Positions 20,692 to 29,062 of a stretch of 32,140 nt of DNA are shown here, piece by piece. A program made the position numbers and the translations under genes. The DNA is taken from contig CAIKNO010000296.1 in assembly GCA_903828805.1 (NCBI GenBank), positions 1 through 32,140 on the forward strand, given 5' to 3'. The notes beneath the pieces are model-generated. The model worked only from the letters and a program-made list of their open reading frames with translations. It was not told where the DNA came from and searched no databases. This DNA comes from an uncultured Sandaracinus sp. Its GTDB lineage: Bacteria; Myxococcota_A; Polyangia; Polyangiales; Sandaracinaceae. The first letter of the stretch is position 1. Each line of letters starts with the position of its first letter.

Positions 20692-23653
20692 AGGCTTCGC
20701 CGGTGAGGTAGCCGAGCTCGCAGAGCTGACGGCGGGACTCGGCGTCCAGCTCGACCTCCTCGCCCTCGACCGCGCCCTGGGCCGCCTGGATCCTCGCCGC
20801 GCTCAGCGCGCGCTCCGCGTGGGTGCGCGCATCGCCCGCCTCGGGGCTGCGCGAGAGGTCATGCTGCTCGCCGGGGTCGAGGTCGACCCGGAAGAGCTCG
20901 GCCGCCGGAAGCCCGCGTGGGTTGCCCTCGTTCGCGGTGATCAGCTTGATCTCGTCGGTGCCGCGCCGCGCGCGCACGGCTTCGAGCACGTTCCCCTCGT
21001 GGCTCTCCTCGGCGAAGACGCGCTCGGTGCCCTCGAAGAGGTCGCCGCCCTGCACCCCCTCGGGCACGACGATGCCTGCGCCGCGAAGCAAGGTCGGCAT
21101 CACGTCGATGCTCTGCACCCAGTGCCGCACCACCGTCCCGCCGCGGCGCGCGCGGGGCAGCTTCACGAAGAGCGGTACGTGCACCTGCTCGTCGTAGAGC
21201 GTGGTGCCGTGCCAGAAGCCGCCGTGCTCGCCGAGCTCCTCGCCGTGATCGGCTGTGACCACGATGGTCAGGTCGTCGTAGAGGCCGCGCCGCCGGAGGC
21301 TCGCGAGGAGCGCTCCGAAGTGTTCGTCCCAGTACGTGATCTCGCCGTCGTACAGGCGGGTCAACGCCTCGGCCTCGCCGGGCTCCGGGCTCGGGTGGGC
21401 GGCCCGCGCGTATCCGCTGCCCGAGTACGGGTGCTCGAAGTAGGGATCGTGCGGGTCCATGTACCCGACGAAGAGCATGAACGGTGAGCGCGGCGCGTGA
21501 TCGAGCCAGCCCTCGAGCCGCGCGTTGACCGTCGCGGCGTCCTGGTACGCGGTGCCGGGTTGCACGCCGAGGAATGCGTCCCTCAGCGACTCGATGCGCT
21601 GCCGGAGGAACTGCACGAGCAAGAGCTTCGCGGCCGAGTCGTCGGCCCAGAGCACAAACTCCGGGGCGAGGTAGTGGTAGTCGTCGAAGCCCTGATCGAA
21701 GTGGAAATAGGGTCCGACGTTGTAGTTCGTGACGAAGCCCGCCGTGTGGTAGCCCGCGCCGCCGAACGCCTCGCCCATCGTCACGAGGTCCTCGGGCAGC
21801 GCGTCGCCCTTGGCCATCACGCCGTGGGAGGACGGGTAGCGGCCCGTCAGGATCGACGCGAAGCTCGGGCGGGTCCAGCTCGCGTTCGCGAACGCTTGAT
21901 CGAAGCGGATGGCGTCCTCGGCGAACGCGTCCAGGTTCGGCGTGCGGCCCGCGGCGTATCCGTAGGACGGCAGATGATCTGCGCGCAGCGTGTCGACGAC
22001 GACGACCAGCACGTTGCCCGCGCCCGAGGGCGCGGCCGGTCGCGTGCGCGGGGCGGCGTGCGTCTCGCCGGGCCAGAGCGCCATCGCCGCGCCGCCGAGC
22101 GCCGCTGTCACGAGCGCGACCGCGCCCGCCGCGGCGACCGGCCGCAGGACCATGGCGAAGGGACGACGCGAGGCGAGCTGACGCAGCACGAACTCGAGCA
22201 GCGCGTAGGTCACGACGGCCGCGAGCGCGCAGCCGAGCAGCACGCCGAGGCCGCGGGCGCTGGCCCATCGCAGCTGCTCCTCGAAGACGTCTCGGCGGAC
22301 GCGGAAGGCCGTCAGCCCGAAGCCGATGCCCGCGACGAGGGCCGCGCCGAGCTGAGAGAACGCGCGCGGTTCGGCGAAGGCCTCGCGCTTGATCGCGCGC
22401 CCGCTCCAGGCCAGCAGGGCGCCCGAGGCCCCGCCGACGACCGCGCAGAAGAGCGCATAGGCGACCGCGCCGTAGGCGATGACCCATCCGCCCGTGCGGC
22501 CCGACGCGACGACGACCCCGGCCTCGACGAGCCCGACGAGGGTGCCGGCGACGAGGCCCGCCGACACGCCGATGGACGCGCCGCGGCGGACGCTCGGCCA
22601 CGACGACTCGGGCACCTCGGGCACGTCCGCGGAGAGCATCTCCTCGCGGTCCGACGCCTCGACCTCGATGACCGGCGAATATCCGCTGCGCCGCGCGAGG
22701 AAGAAGAACGCGCCGAGCATGCTGACGCTCATCTCGACGGCGAAGCCGAGCATCGGGATCAGCACCGCGACGGCCCCGGGCACGCCGACGGATTCGTAGA
22801 GCGAGAGGGCGGTCAGCTCGCGCACGCCGATCCCGTTCGGGGTGATCGGCACCATCGCGGCGAGGATCTGCATCGCGGAGCCGAAGAACACCTCGCCCAC
22901 CCCGACCTGCGAGGCCCCGACCGCCTGCGCGGTGCAGACGTAGATGAGGAAATGCGTCGTGTGCACGCCGACCGCGCAGAGCACGGCGATGCCCAGCAGA
23001 CGGGGCTTGCCGCGGTAGGCCTGGAGCGCGGACACCAGCGTCTGCACCCGGAGGCGGACGTTCGTGGGCAGCACCCGCGAGAGCGACGCGAAGAGGGCGG
23101 GGCGCGCCAGGAAGACCACGCCGACGCCGATCAGCGCCGCGAACGAGGCGTTGACCAGCAGCACGCCCTGGCTCCCGAGGAAGCGCGCGCCGAACAGGGA
23201 GCCGAGCATCACGACGCTGCCGAACGCGAGCCACCCGACGATCGTCTCCACCGCGATGGTGGCGGTCGCGCGCGCGACCTTGCCGGTGTGCCGCGCGACG
23301 TCGTAGATGCGCCAGCCTCCGAAGCCGGTGAAGCCCCCGGGCGTGACCGCGCCGAAGAAGCGCGCGATCAGCAGCGAGCCGACCAGGAACGACAAGCTCG
23401 GTCGGATGCCCTGTCCGCGCAGCAGCACCCGCCACCGCACCACGTTGCAGGTGACCCCGACCAGGTGCACCCCGAGGGCGACCGCGAGCCACTCCCAGCG
23501 CAGCCGGGCCATCACGTCGGAGATCCCCTCGGCCCCGCGCTGCGCCCCCACGGTGCGGACGATCCACGCCAGCATCGCGATGGCGAGCGCGGCCTTGGCG
23601 GCCACCGAGACCCAGCGGAGCGAGTTCTTTGCCTGCGTGTGCTTGTCCGTCAT
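20681..23653 (-). CDS. Fusion: LPG-synthase/flippase-type membrane domain + second membrane domain + sulfatase-superfamily domain
   Basis: 990 residues from the ATG at 23653; a Met 23 codons upstream starts a less likely Arg-rich extension. Residues about 13-322 are an LPG_synthase_TM/AglD/YbhN-type membrane domain (RFFGAVTPGGFTGFGGWRIYD; ITPNGIGVRELTAL). Residues about 355-525 hold five or six further helices. Residues 545-940 are a periplasmic sulfatase/alkaline-phosphatase-superfamily domain with metal ligands D554 and D559 (VVDTLRADH) and D802-H803 (ADHGEELGEHG). The nucleophile position reads NASWTRPS, giving Thr594 instead of the Cys/Ser that becomes formylglycine in true sulfatases. 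Thr is the nucleophile in LtaS/EptA-type transferases, so lipid head-group transfer is more likely than sulfate hydrolysis (inference). Divergent from a GT2 gene. Confidence 0.85.
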   Translation of the reverse strand: MTDKHTQAKNSLRWVSVAAKAALAIAMLAWIVRTVGAQRGAEGISDVMARLRWEWLAVALGVHLVGVTCNVVRWRVLLRGQGIRPSLSFLVGSLLIARFFGAVTPGGFTGFGGWRIYDVARHTGKVARATATIAVETIVGWLAFGSVVMLGSLFGARFLGSQGVLLVNASFAALIGVGVVFLARPALFASLSRVLPTNVRLRVQTLVSALQAYRGKPRLLGIAVLCAVGVHTTHFLIYVCTAQAVGASQVGVGEVFFGSAMQILAAMVPITPNGIGVRELTALSLYESVGVPGAVAVLIPMLGFAVEMSVSMLGAFFFLARRSGYSPVIEVEASDREEMLSADVPEVPESSWPSVRRGASIGVSAGLVAGTLVGLVEAGVVVASGRTGGWVIAYGAVAYALFCAVVGGASGALLAWSGRAIKREAFAEPRAFSQLGAALVAGIGFGLTAFRVRRDVFEEQLRWASARGLGVLLGCALAAVVTYALLEFVLRQLASRRPFAMVLRPVAAAGAVALVTAALGGAAMALWPGETHAAPRTRPAAPSGAGNVLVVVVDTLRADHLPSYGYAAGRTPNLDAFAEDAIRFDQAFANASWTRPSFASILTGRYPSSHGVMAKGDALPEDLVTMGEAFGGAGYHTAGFVTNYNVGPYFHFDQGFDDYHYLAPEFVLWADDSAAKLLLVQFLRQRIESLRDAFLGVQPGTAYQDAATVNARLEGWLDHAPRSPFMLFVGYMDPHDPYFEHPYSGSGYARAAHPSPEPGEAEALTRLYDGEITYWDEHFGALLASLRRRGLYDDLTIVVTADHGEELGEHGGFWHGTTLYDEQVHVPLFVKLPRARRGGTVVRHWVQSIDVMPTLLRGAGIVVPEGVQGGDLFEGTERVFAEESHEGNVLEAVRARRGTDEIKLITANEGNPRGLPAAELFRVDLDPGEQHDLSRSPEAGDARTHAERALSAARIQAAQGAVEGEEVELDAESRRQLCELGYLTGEACAH

Positions 23654-24053
23654 GCGCCGGTCCCGTTCGGTCGGCCGGCGCTGCGAACCCGAGGAGCGAC
23701 CCGGCGCCGGACGACGATGCACGCCGGCGCGGTCGCGCGCGGGCGCGTGACCCGGGTAGCCCGCCGGGCCAGGGAGGTCAAAGAAGCGACCGGGTGTCGT
23801 TCGCCGGGGTGTCGCCGATCCCGTGACGTGGATGTCGCGCCCTGTGAATTCCAGGCCCTGAACGTGTGTTCAAACCTCCACGAACGAAGGCGTTTTCTCG
23901 GTGGCACGCCGCGTGGTTGCGGGCTTCTGCGGAGTCTCGCGGTGTCCTGAAATGTCCACCGAATTCGACCGCACCCTGGCCAGGTCGTGCTACCCCTGGC
24001 CTCGTTCGCTTTCTCCCGCAACGAATGCGGGCCAGAGGAGCGCTGCCGCCATC
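23654..24053. other. 400-bp divergent intergenic region
   Basis: No gene with convincing composition. It holds an AT-richer centre with the inverted repeat at 23859-23872 and a 6-bp hairpin CCCGCA-acgaa-TGCGGG at 24015-24031 in the likely GT2 leader. GAGGAG at 24035-24040 is a distant (13 nt) ribosome-binding site for the GT2 ATG. I see no clear -35/-10 pair in either direction. Confidence 0.5.
23859..23872. promoter_or_regulatory. Inverted repeat TGAAC-gtgt-GTTCA, possible operator
   Basis: Five-base arms with a four-base centre. The inner GAACGTGTGTTC fits the Gram-positive LexA-box core GAACRNRYGTTC at every constrained position. It is centred about 200 bp from each divergent start. No lexA or repair gene is nearby, so an SOS role is only a guess. 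Confidence 0.3.
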
Positions 24054-25127
24054 ATGTCCCAGTTGCGCCAGCTCAGCATCGTCATCCCGTCGTACAACGC
24101 GCGCGGCCTGCTTCGAAGGACGCTGCGGACCCTCGCCGTCGCCGCGCCGGAGGCGGAGGTCCTGGTCGTGGACGGTCGCTCGCGCGACGGCTCGGCCGAG
24201 ATGGTGCGCGACGAATTTCCAGACGTCCGCCTCTTCGAGTTCGAGAACCACGGCTTCGCGCACGCGGTGAACCGGGGGCTCGAGCATGCGACGCGGGACT
24301 ATCTGCTGCTCCTGAACTCGGACCTGTTCGCCACCCGCAAGGCCCTCGAGGCGATGGCCGCGCGCCTCGCCTCGCACCGCTCGGTCGGCGCGGTCGCGCC
24401 GGTGCTGACGAACGAGGATGGCACCCGACAGCACGTGTTCGGGGCCTTTTATTGGCCGAATTTCCATCCCGTCCGGAAGGTGATGCGGGTCCCGCTGCTC
24501 CACGCGGCGTGCTTGATGACCCGCCGCGAGGTCCTGCGCGAGGTCGGCGGGCTGGATGAATCGTTCTTCCTCTACAACGAGGAGTTCGACTGGTGCGCTC
24601 GGGTCTCGAGGGCCGGGTACCGGCTCGAGATCGTGCCGGAGCGCGTGGTGCACGTGGGCGGGGGCAGCACGCCTCCGACGCCGGAGCTGACCCTGGAGAC
24701 GCAGCGGGGCTTTCTCTACCTGACGTCCAAGCACGCGCCGAGGCTCGTGACCCGTGGGCTGCGGCGCGTCATGCAGATCGAGGCCGTGTGCGCCTCTCAT
24801 CTCGATCCGCGTCCGGCGCACCGGGCGATGTGGTCGAAGCTCGCCTCGCTGACCCGCCGCTTCGCGACCCTCGAGAGCCCGTTCCCGCTCTCGGGGCGCG
24901 GGACCGGCCCGGCGCAGCCCTTCGGCCTCGCCGAGCCGGCGGCGGTGCGGGGTGAGGCGGCCGGCGAGGAGGCCGCGCGCGACGAGATCGGTCGCGCGGA
25001 GTCCTCCGAGCGGGGCGATGGACCTCGGAGCGAGACGCTCTCCGCGGGCAGTGTGGTGCAGCTCTCGGCCGAGCGGGCGAGGGTGTCCGCGCGGCGCGCC
25101 GCGAGGGCGGCCTCCGCGACGCGCTGA
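24054..25127 (+). CDS. Family 2 glycosyltransferase, rhamnosyltransferase (WbbL)-like
   Basis: 357 residues from the ATG at 24054, preceded by a rather distant GAGGAG. The GT2 fold is clear: LSIVIPSYNARGLL (7-20), VLVVDGRSRDGSAEM, ENHGFAHAVNRGLEHATRDYLLLLNSDL with the NSD metal motif, LLHAACLMTRREVLREVGGLDESFFLYNEEFDWCARVSRAGYRL with the catalytic ED-type pair. These features match dTDP-rhamnosyltransferases of O-antigen or cell-wall polymer synthesis. After about residue 285 the C-terminus is low complexity (AAVRGEAAGEEAARDEIGR...) and probably disordered. Divergent from the membrane-sulfatase fusion, so both may act on envelope polymers. The sugar is not certain. Confidence 0.85.
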   Translation: MSQLRQLSIVIPSYNARGLLRRTLRTLAVAAPEAEVLVVDGRSRDGSAEMVRDEFPDVRLFEFENHGFAHAVNRGLEHATRDYLLLLNSDLFATRKALEAMAARLASHRSVGAVAPVLTNEDGTRQHVFGAFYWPNFHPVRKVMRVPLLHAACLMTRREVLREVGGLDESFFLYNEEFDWCARVSRAGYRLEIVPERVVHVGGGSTPPTPELTLETQRGFLYLTSKHAPRLVTRGLRRVMQIEAVCASHLDPRPAHRAMWSKLASLTRRFATLESPFPLSGRGTGPAQPFGLAEPAAVRGEAAGEEAARDEIGRAESSERGDGPRSETLSAGSVVQLSAERARVSARRAARAASATR

Positions 25128-25203
25128 GCCCTTCCGCCGTCCGCGCGCCCCGCGCATGGGACGTTGAATCAACGCCCCCTGCGGGACAGTCTGCACGGGT
25201 CTC

Positions 25204-26649
25204 ATGCGGACCATGCCCGGGTTGGGTGTCGCCTCGTTCATGCTCGTGTCGGCGCTCGCGTCGGCGCTGGGGGTCGCGCGTGCGCAGGACCTCGAGGCGA
25301 CGATCACGGACCGCGGCGTACGGGCGGCCGTCCGCGTGCAGGTCGACGTCGCGGGCGGCTCGTCCACCGGGTCGGGCGCGTTCGTCGACCCGCGCGGCTA
25401 CGTGCTCACGAACCTGCACGTCGTGGGGTTCGTGCGGCACGGGGAGCGGGGCGGGGTGCCAGGCACGTTCTTCGGGGACGGGCAGCACGTCCAGATCGCC
25501 ACCGTCGACTCCGACCGCGACACGGCGCGCACGCAATGGATCGGCCGCGTCGTGCGCGCGGACGTGCGGCTCGACCTCGCGCTCGTGCGGGTGGTGGCCC
25601 GCGCCGATGGAACGCCGGTGCCTGCCGGCACGGTGTTCCCGTACGTGGAGCTGGGACCGACGACGGCGCTGCATCCCGGGGTGAGCCTCTGGTGCTTCGG
25701 GTTCCCGCTCGGGGTCCGGACCATCAACGTCACCGGCGGCCACATGACGGGCTTCCAGATGAACACCCGCGGCGAGGTGTCCTGGATACGCACCGACGCC
25801 GAGTTCAACCCAGGCAACTCGGGCGGCATGCTCCTCGACCGAGCGGGCCGGCTGGTGGCGGTGCCCACGGCCGTGTGGAGCGGCCGGGAGACGCTGGAGC
25901 CCATCGAGGTCGCGCGGCCGACGGAGCGGATCCCCCGCGAGTGGCTGGAGGCGCTCGGGCGAGCGGACGTGGCCGACGTCCGCGTCACCGGCATCCTGCA
26001 GCTGCAGGCCGGGGTCGAGCTGAGCGACGAGAGCGTGGGCGACGGGGGCGCGCTCGAGGCCCCGGATGTCCTGTATTACGCGCTGCCGGTGGAGCGCCCG
26101 GGGCTCGTGCAGATCACGCCCGCGCTGCCGCTCGGACTGATCGCTCCAAACGGGCGGGCGGTGCGCGAGGGACGCGGCCGGCTCGCGATCGGGCCGATGG
26201 ATCCGGAGGGCTCGATCGTCGCGGTCGTCTCGCCTCGCACCGCCGACGCGGCGACGGTCGCGCTCCGGCTCTCCTATGCGGCCGAGCCGCGCCCGACTCC
26301 GTCCCAGGCGGGCGCCGCGGACCGGGTTCGGGTGCGTGGTCGGATGATCGACAGAAGGACCGGTCGCGGCGTGCAGGGGCTCATCGTCGTCGGTGCGCCG
26401 GGCCTCGACCTCGCGCACCACGTCGCCCTCTTTCTCGGAGGTCGCATCTCCGACGCCCAGTTTCAGTCGGGGCTGGTGGCGTCGGCGCGGACGGACGCCG
26501 CGGGCGCCTACCTGCTCGAAGGGGTCCCGAGGGGCTCGTTCGCCGGGGCGGCCCTGGGCGTCGGCTACCCGCCGTCGATGATCACGCTGACGGTGCGGCC
26601 GGAGGAGGGGCCCGTCGTCGACGTGAACCCGATCGTGCTCGGACGCTGA
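25204..26649 (+). CDS. Secreted trypsin-like serine protease with carboxypeptidase-regulatory-like C-terminal domain
   Basis: 481 residues with a signal peptide (MLVSALASALGVARA, cleavage before QD). Residues about 35-235 are a chymotrypsin/HtrA-like fold with the full catalytic triad: H72 in TNLHVVG, D124 in RLDLALVRV, and S206 in NPGNSGGML. There is no PDZ domain, unlike DegP. Residues about 345-470 (RVRGRMIDRRTGRGVQGLIVV...ARTDAAGAYLLEGVPRGSF) match a carboxypeptidase-regulatory-like beta-sandwich. It acts in the periplasm or outside. TTGAAT (25164-25169) with CAGTCT 17 bp later is a possible weak promoter in the 76-bp gap. A perfect inverted repeat GTTGA-a-TCAAC sits at 25163-25173. Substrate unknown. 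Confidence 0.85.
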   Translation: MRTMPGLGVASFMLVSALASALGVARAQDLEATITDRGVRAAVRVQVDVAGGSSTGSGAFVDPRGYVLTNLHVVGFVRHGERGGVPGTFFGDGQHVQIATVDSDRDTARTQWIGRVVRADVRLDLALVRVVARADGTPVPAGTVFPYVELGPTTALHPGVSLWCFGFPLGVRTINVTGGHMTGFQMNTRGEVSWIRTDAEFNPGNSGGMLLDRAGRLVAVPTAVWSGRETLEPIEVARPTERIPREWLEALGRADVADVRVTGILQLQAGVELSDESVGDGGALEAPDVLYYALPVERPGLVQITPALPLGLIAPNGRAVREGRGRLAIGPMDPEGSIVAVVSPRTADAATVALRLSYAAEPRPTPSQAGAADRVRVRGRMIDRRTGRGVQGLIVVGAPGLDLAHHVALFLGGRISDAQFQSGLVASARTDAAGAYLLEGVPRGSFAGAALGVGYPPSMITLTVRPEEGPVVDVNPIVLGR

Positions 26650-26681
26650 CGCCGAGCAACGCTCCAGGGTCGCGAGGGCCC

Positions 26682-27737
26682 TCAGGTCGAGGAGGCCGCG
26701 CTCGGAGCGGCCCAGTCGAGGACGATCTTGCCGCTCTGTCCCGAGCGCATGATCTCGAAGGCCTCCTGGTAGTCGTCGACCCCGAAGCGGTGCGTGAGCA
26801 CCGGCTTCACGTCGAGCCCGCTCTCGAGCATCGCGACCATCTTGTACCAGGTCTCGAACATCTCGCGGCCGTAGATGCCCTTGAGCACCAGCCCCTTGAA
26901 GATGACCTGATTCCAGTCGATCGCGGTGTCGCCCGGGGGGATGCCGAGGACCGCCACCCGGCCGCCGTGGTTCATCGCGGAGAGCATGTCGCGGAAGGCC
27001 TGCCCGTTGCCGCTCATCTCGAGCCCGACGTCGAAGCCCTCGCTCATGCCGAGCTCCTTCATGACCTCGGGGAGACCCTGCGACTTCACGTTCACCGCGC
27101 GCGTCGCGCCCATGCGCCGCGCGAGGTCGAGCCGGTAGTCGTTCACGTCGCTGATGACGACATGCCGCGCCCCGGCGTGCTTCGCGATCGCCACCGCCAT
27201 GCAGCCGATGGGCCCGGCGCCGGTGATCAGCACGTCCTCGCCGACGAGGTCGAAGGAGAGCGCGGTGTGGGCGGCGTTGCCGAGCGGATCGAGGAACGAC
27301 GCGACCTCGTCCGAGACGCTGTCGGGCAGCTTGAACGCGTTCACCGCGGGAATGACGAGGAACTCGGCGAAGCAACCGGCGCGGTTGACGCCGACCCCCA
27401 CCGTGTTGCGGCAGAGGTGACGCCGCCCGGCGCGGCAGTTGCGACAGAAGCCGCAGGTGATGTGCCCTTCGCCGCTGACCCGGTCGCCGACCGAGAATCC
27501 GACGACGTGCGAGCCGACCTCGACGATGCGCCCGGCGTACTCGTGGCCCACGTGCATCGGCACCGGGATCGTCTTCTGCGCCCAGTCGTCCCAGTTGTAG
27601 ATGTGGATGTCGGTCCCGCAGATCGCGGTCTTGTGGATCTGGACCTTGACGTCGTTCGGCCCGACCTCGGGCACCTCGGCCTCGCCCATCCAGATCCCCG
27701 GCTCGCGTCGCGACTTGATCAGCGCCTTCATCTTCAT
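26682..27737 (-). CDS. tdh: L-threonine 3-dehydrogenase
   Basis: 351 residues, near identical in layout to E. coli Tdh (341). It oxidises L-threonine with NAD+ to 2-amino-3-ketobutyrate. The catalytic zinc site has C40 in [14 protein letters not shown] and H65-E66 in VGHEYAG. The structural zinc uses C95, C98, C101 and C109 in [18 protein letters not shown]. The NAD+ fold is [12 protein letters not shown], and [14 protein letters not shown] is a Tdh-specific stretch. The first of two close ATGs (27737) is chosen because AAGGAG lies 10 bases upstream. The partner enzyme Kbl is encoded 2.7 kb away on the same strand, with two unrelated genes between. It has its own promoter. Confidence 0.96.
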   Translation of the reverse strand: MKMKALIKSRREPGIWMGEAEVPEVGPNDVKVQIHKTAICGTDIHIYNWDDWAQKTIPVPMHVGHEYAGRIVEVGSHVVGFSVGDRVSGEGHITCGFCRNCRAGRRHLCRNTVGVGVNRAGCFAEFLVIPAVNAFKLPDSVSDEVASFLDPLGNAAHTALSFDLVGEDVLITGAGPIGCMAVAIAKHAGARHVVISDVNDYRLDLARRMGATRAVNVKSQGLPEVMKELGMSEGFDVGLEMSGNGQAFRDMLSAMNHGGRVAVLGIPPGDTAIDWNQVIFKGLVLKGIYGREMFETWYKMVAMLESGLDVKPVLTHRFGVDDYQEAFEIMRSGQSGKIVLDWAAPSAASST

Positions 27738-27770
27738 GGGTCGGGTGCTCCTTGGGCCGAAACCGCGCCG

Positions 27771-27800
27771 AGTGTAGGGGGTTGGATGTCCGCGAGGCAA
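27771..27800 (-). promoter_or_regulatory. Sigma-70-like promoter of tdh
   Basis: On the minus strand TTGCCT (27795-27800), an 18-bp spacer and TACACT (27771-27776). The predicted leader of about 27 nt includes the AAGGAG ribosome-binding site of tdh. Confidence 0.5.
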
Positions 27801-27831
27801 CGCGTCACGCTCCGGTCCGGAGGAACGCATC

Positions 27832-29016
27832 GTGAGAGGCATCACCAGCACCGTCGTGCTCGCCGCCTGGACCTCGTCCGTGGCCCTCGGCTGCGCATGC
27901 GCGGGGAACGTTCCATCGCTCGACGGCGGACCGATCGATGCCGCGCCCCTCGATGCCGCACCCCTCGACGGCAGTCTCGAGGACGCTGGGCCCGATGCCG
28001 CAGGCGACGGTGGCGAGGTGCCTCTTCCGCCCTGCGACACGGAGGTGGCGTCGTGGGCCGCGCTGCAGGTCGAGTATCCGGGGCAGGTCCGCCACGCCGT
28101 GCGCGCCCGGGAGGGAACCCGCACTTCGCTCGTGCTCGTCGAGGCGGGCGATCCGGTCGCGCCGCTGCGGCTCCGTGAGTTCGACGAGGGCGCACCGACC
28201 CCGCGCGTGGCGGCCGACGTCGTGCTCGCGGGCACCGAGGGCATGCGCCCCCTCGCCGCGGCCCGGGACACGTTGCGCATCGCGACCCTCGCGGTGGCTC
28301 CCGGGGGCGCGTCGCACGTGCTCGTGGTCCACGACCCCGGAGGCGGGCTGCTCTCGAGGGCCGAGGTCGCGCTCTCCGGGGCCTCGAAGGTCAGCGTCGC
28401 GCTCCGCGCCACCCGCGTCGGTCTCGTCGTGCCGACGTCGGACGTCGATGCGCGCGTCGAGGTGCGGGACGTCGCCGGCGGGGAGCCGCTCGTGTCGGAG
28501 GTCCGGGCGCGGACGGTCGAGGCCTCGGTCGGCCTCTCGCGGGGGCTCTTCGCGTTCGTCGCGGCCTCGGCCGACGACGCGGGGCCGAGCATGCTCTACG
28601 GCCTCGACGACCTCGGGGTGATCCCGACGTTGCCGCTCGGCGCGCGCTTGCAGGGCCCGGCCTGGGATGGCGCGACCGTGGCCGGTCTCGTCGGGGAGAC
28701 GGTCCTCGTGCGGCACCTCGGAGGACGCGAAGAGGTCCGCGCGGCGCCTGACATGGCGGCGATGCCCGTGGCCGCGATCTCGATCGCCGATGGCCCTCAT
28801 GGCGCGGTGATCGCGCGGTGGTCGGCCTCGCAGGTGCTGCTCTCCCCCGAGCGCGACGGGGCGAGCGTGTGGGTGCCCTTCGACGTCGACTCGGCGCACC
28901 ACGGGATGGCCGAGACCTCGCCGGGGCGGGTGGGTGCGTTCGTGCTCGACGGGCCCGTGGAGTCGGGCTCGACGCTCCGCTGGGTGGGCCTGTCGTGCGC
29001 GCTCCCGGCCCCTTGA
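27832..29016 (+). CDS. Lipoprotein of unknown function with Asp/Ala-rich linker
   Basis: 394 residues from a GTG start; GGAGG (27819-27823) lies eight bases upstream. The signal peptide ends in the lipobox VALGC (Cys21). A low-complexity linker follows ([30 protein letters not shown], positions 32-61 in part), made by a near-perfect 15-bp direct repeat. Residues about 67-394 alternate short hydrophobic strands with turns ([37 protein letters not shown]), which suggests a beta-propeller, but I could not identify blade motifs. Two or three cysteines only. It sits between tdh and the phosphoesterase gene, convergent with the latter. Function unknown. Confidence 0.75.
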   Translation: MRGITSTVVLAAWTSSVALGCACAGNVPSLDGGPIDAAPLDAAPLDGSLEDAGPDAAGDGGEVPLPPCDTEVASWAALQVEYPGQVRHAVRAREGTRTSLVLVEAGDPVAPLRLREFDEGAPTPRVAADVVLAGTEGMRPLAAARDTLRIATLAVAPGGASHVLVVHDPGGGLLSRAEVALSGASKVSVALRATRVGLVVPTSDVDARVEVRDVAGGEPLVSEVRARTVEASVGLSRGLFAFVAASADDAGPSMLYGLDDLGVIPTLPLGARLQGPAWDGATVAGLVGETVLVRHLGGREEVRAAPDMAAMPVAAISIADGPHGAVIARWSASQVLLSPERDGASVWVPFDVDSAHHGMAETSPGRVGAFVLDGPVESGSTLRWVGLSCALPAP

Positions 29017-29021
29017 GCCCT

Positions 29022-29060
29022 CCGCCTTCCGGGCGGTGCGGGCAGGGGCGTTCGTGCCCG
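29022..29060. terminator. Two hairpins between convergent genes
   Basis: CCGCC-ttccg-GGCGG (29022-29036) and CGGGCA, 10-nt loop, TGCCCG (29039-29060) fill the 46-bp gap between the two convergent stop codons. They probably end transcription from both sides. No T tracts. Confidence 0.4.
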
Positions 29061-29062
29061 GC

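Noticed and set aside
20681..23653. True formylglycine sulfatase
   Set aside because: The C/S-x-P-x-R motif is T-R-P-S-F; both the modifiable residue and the Arg are missing.
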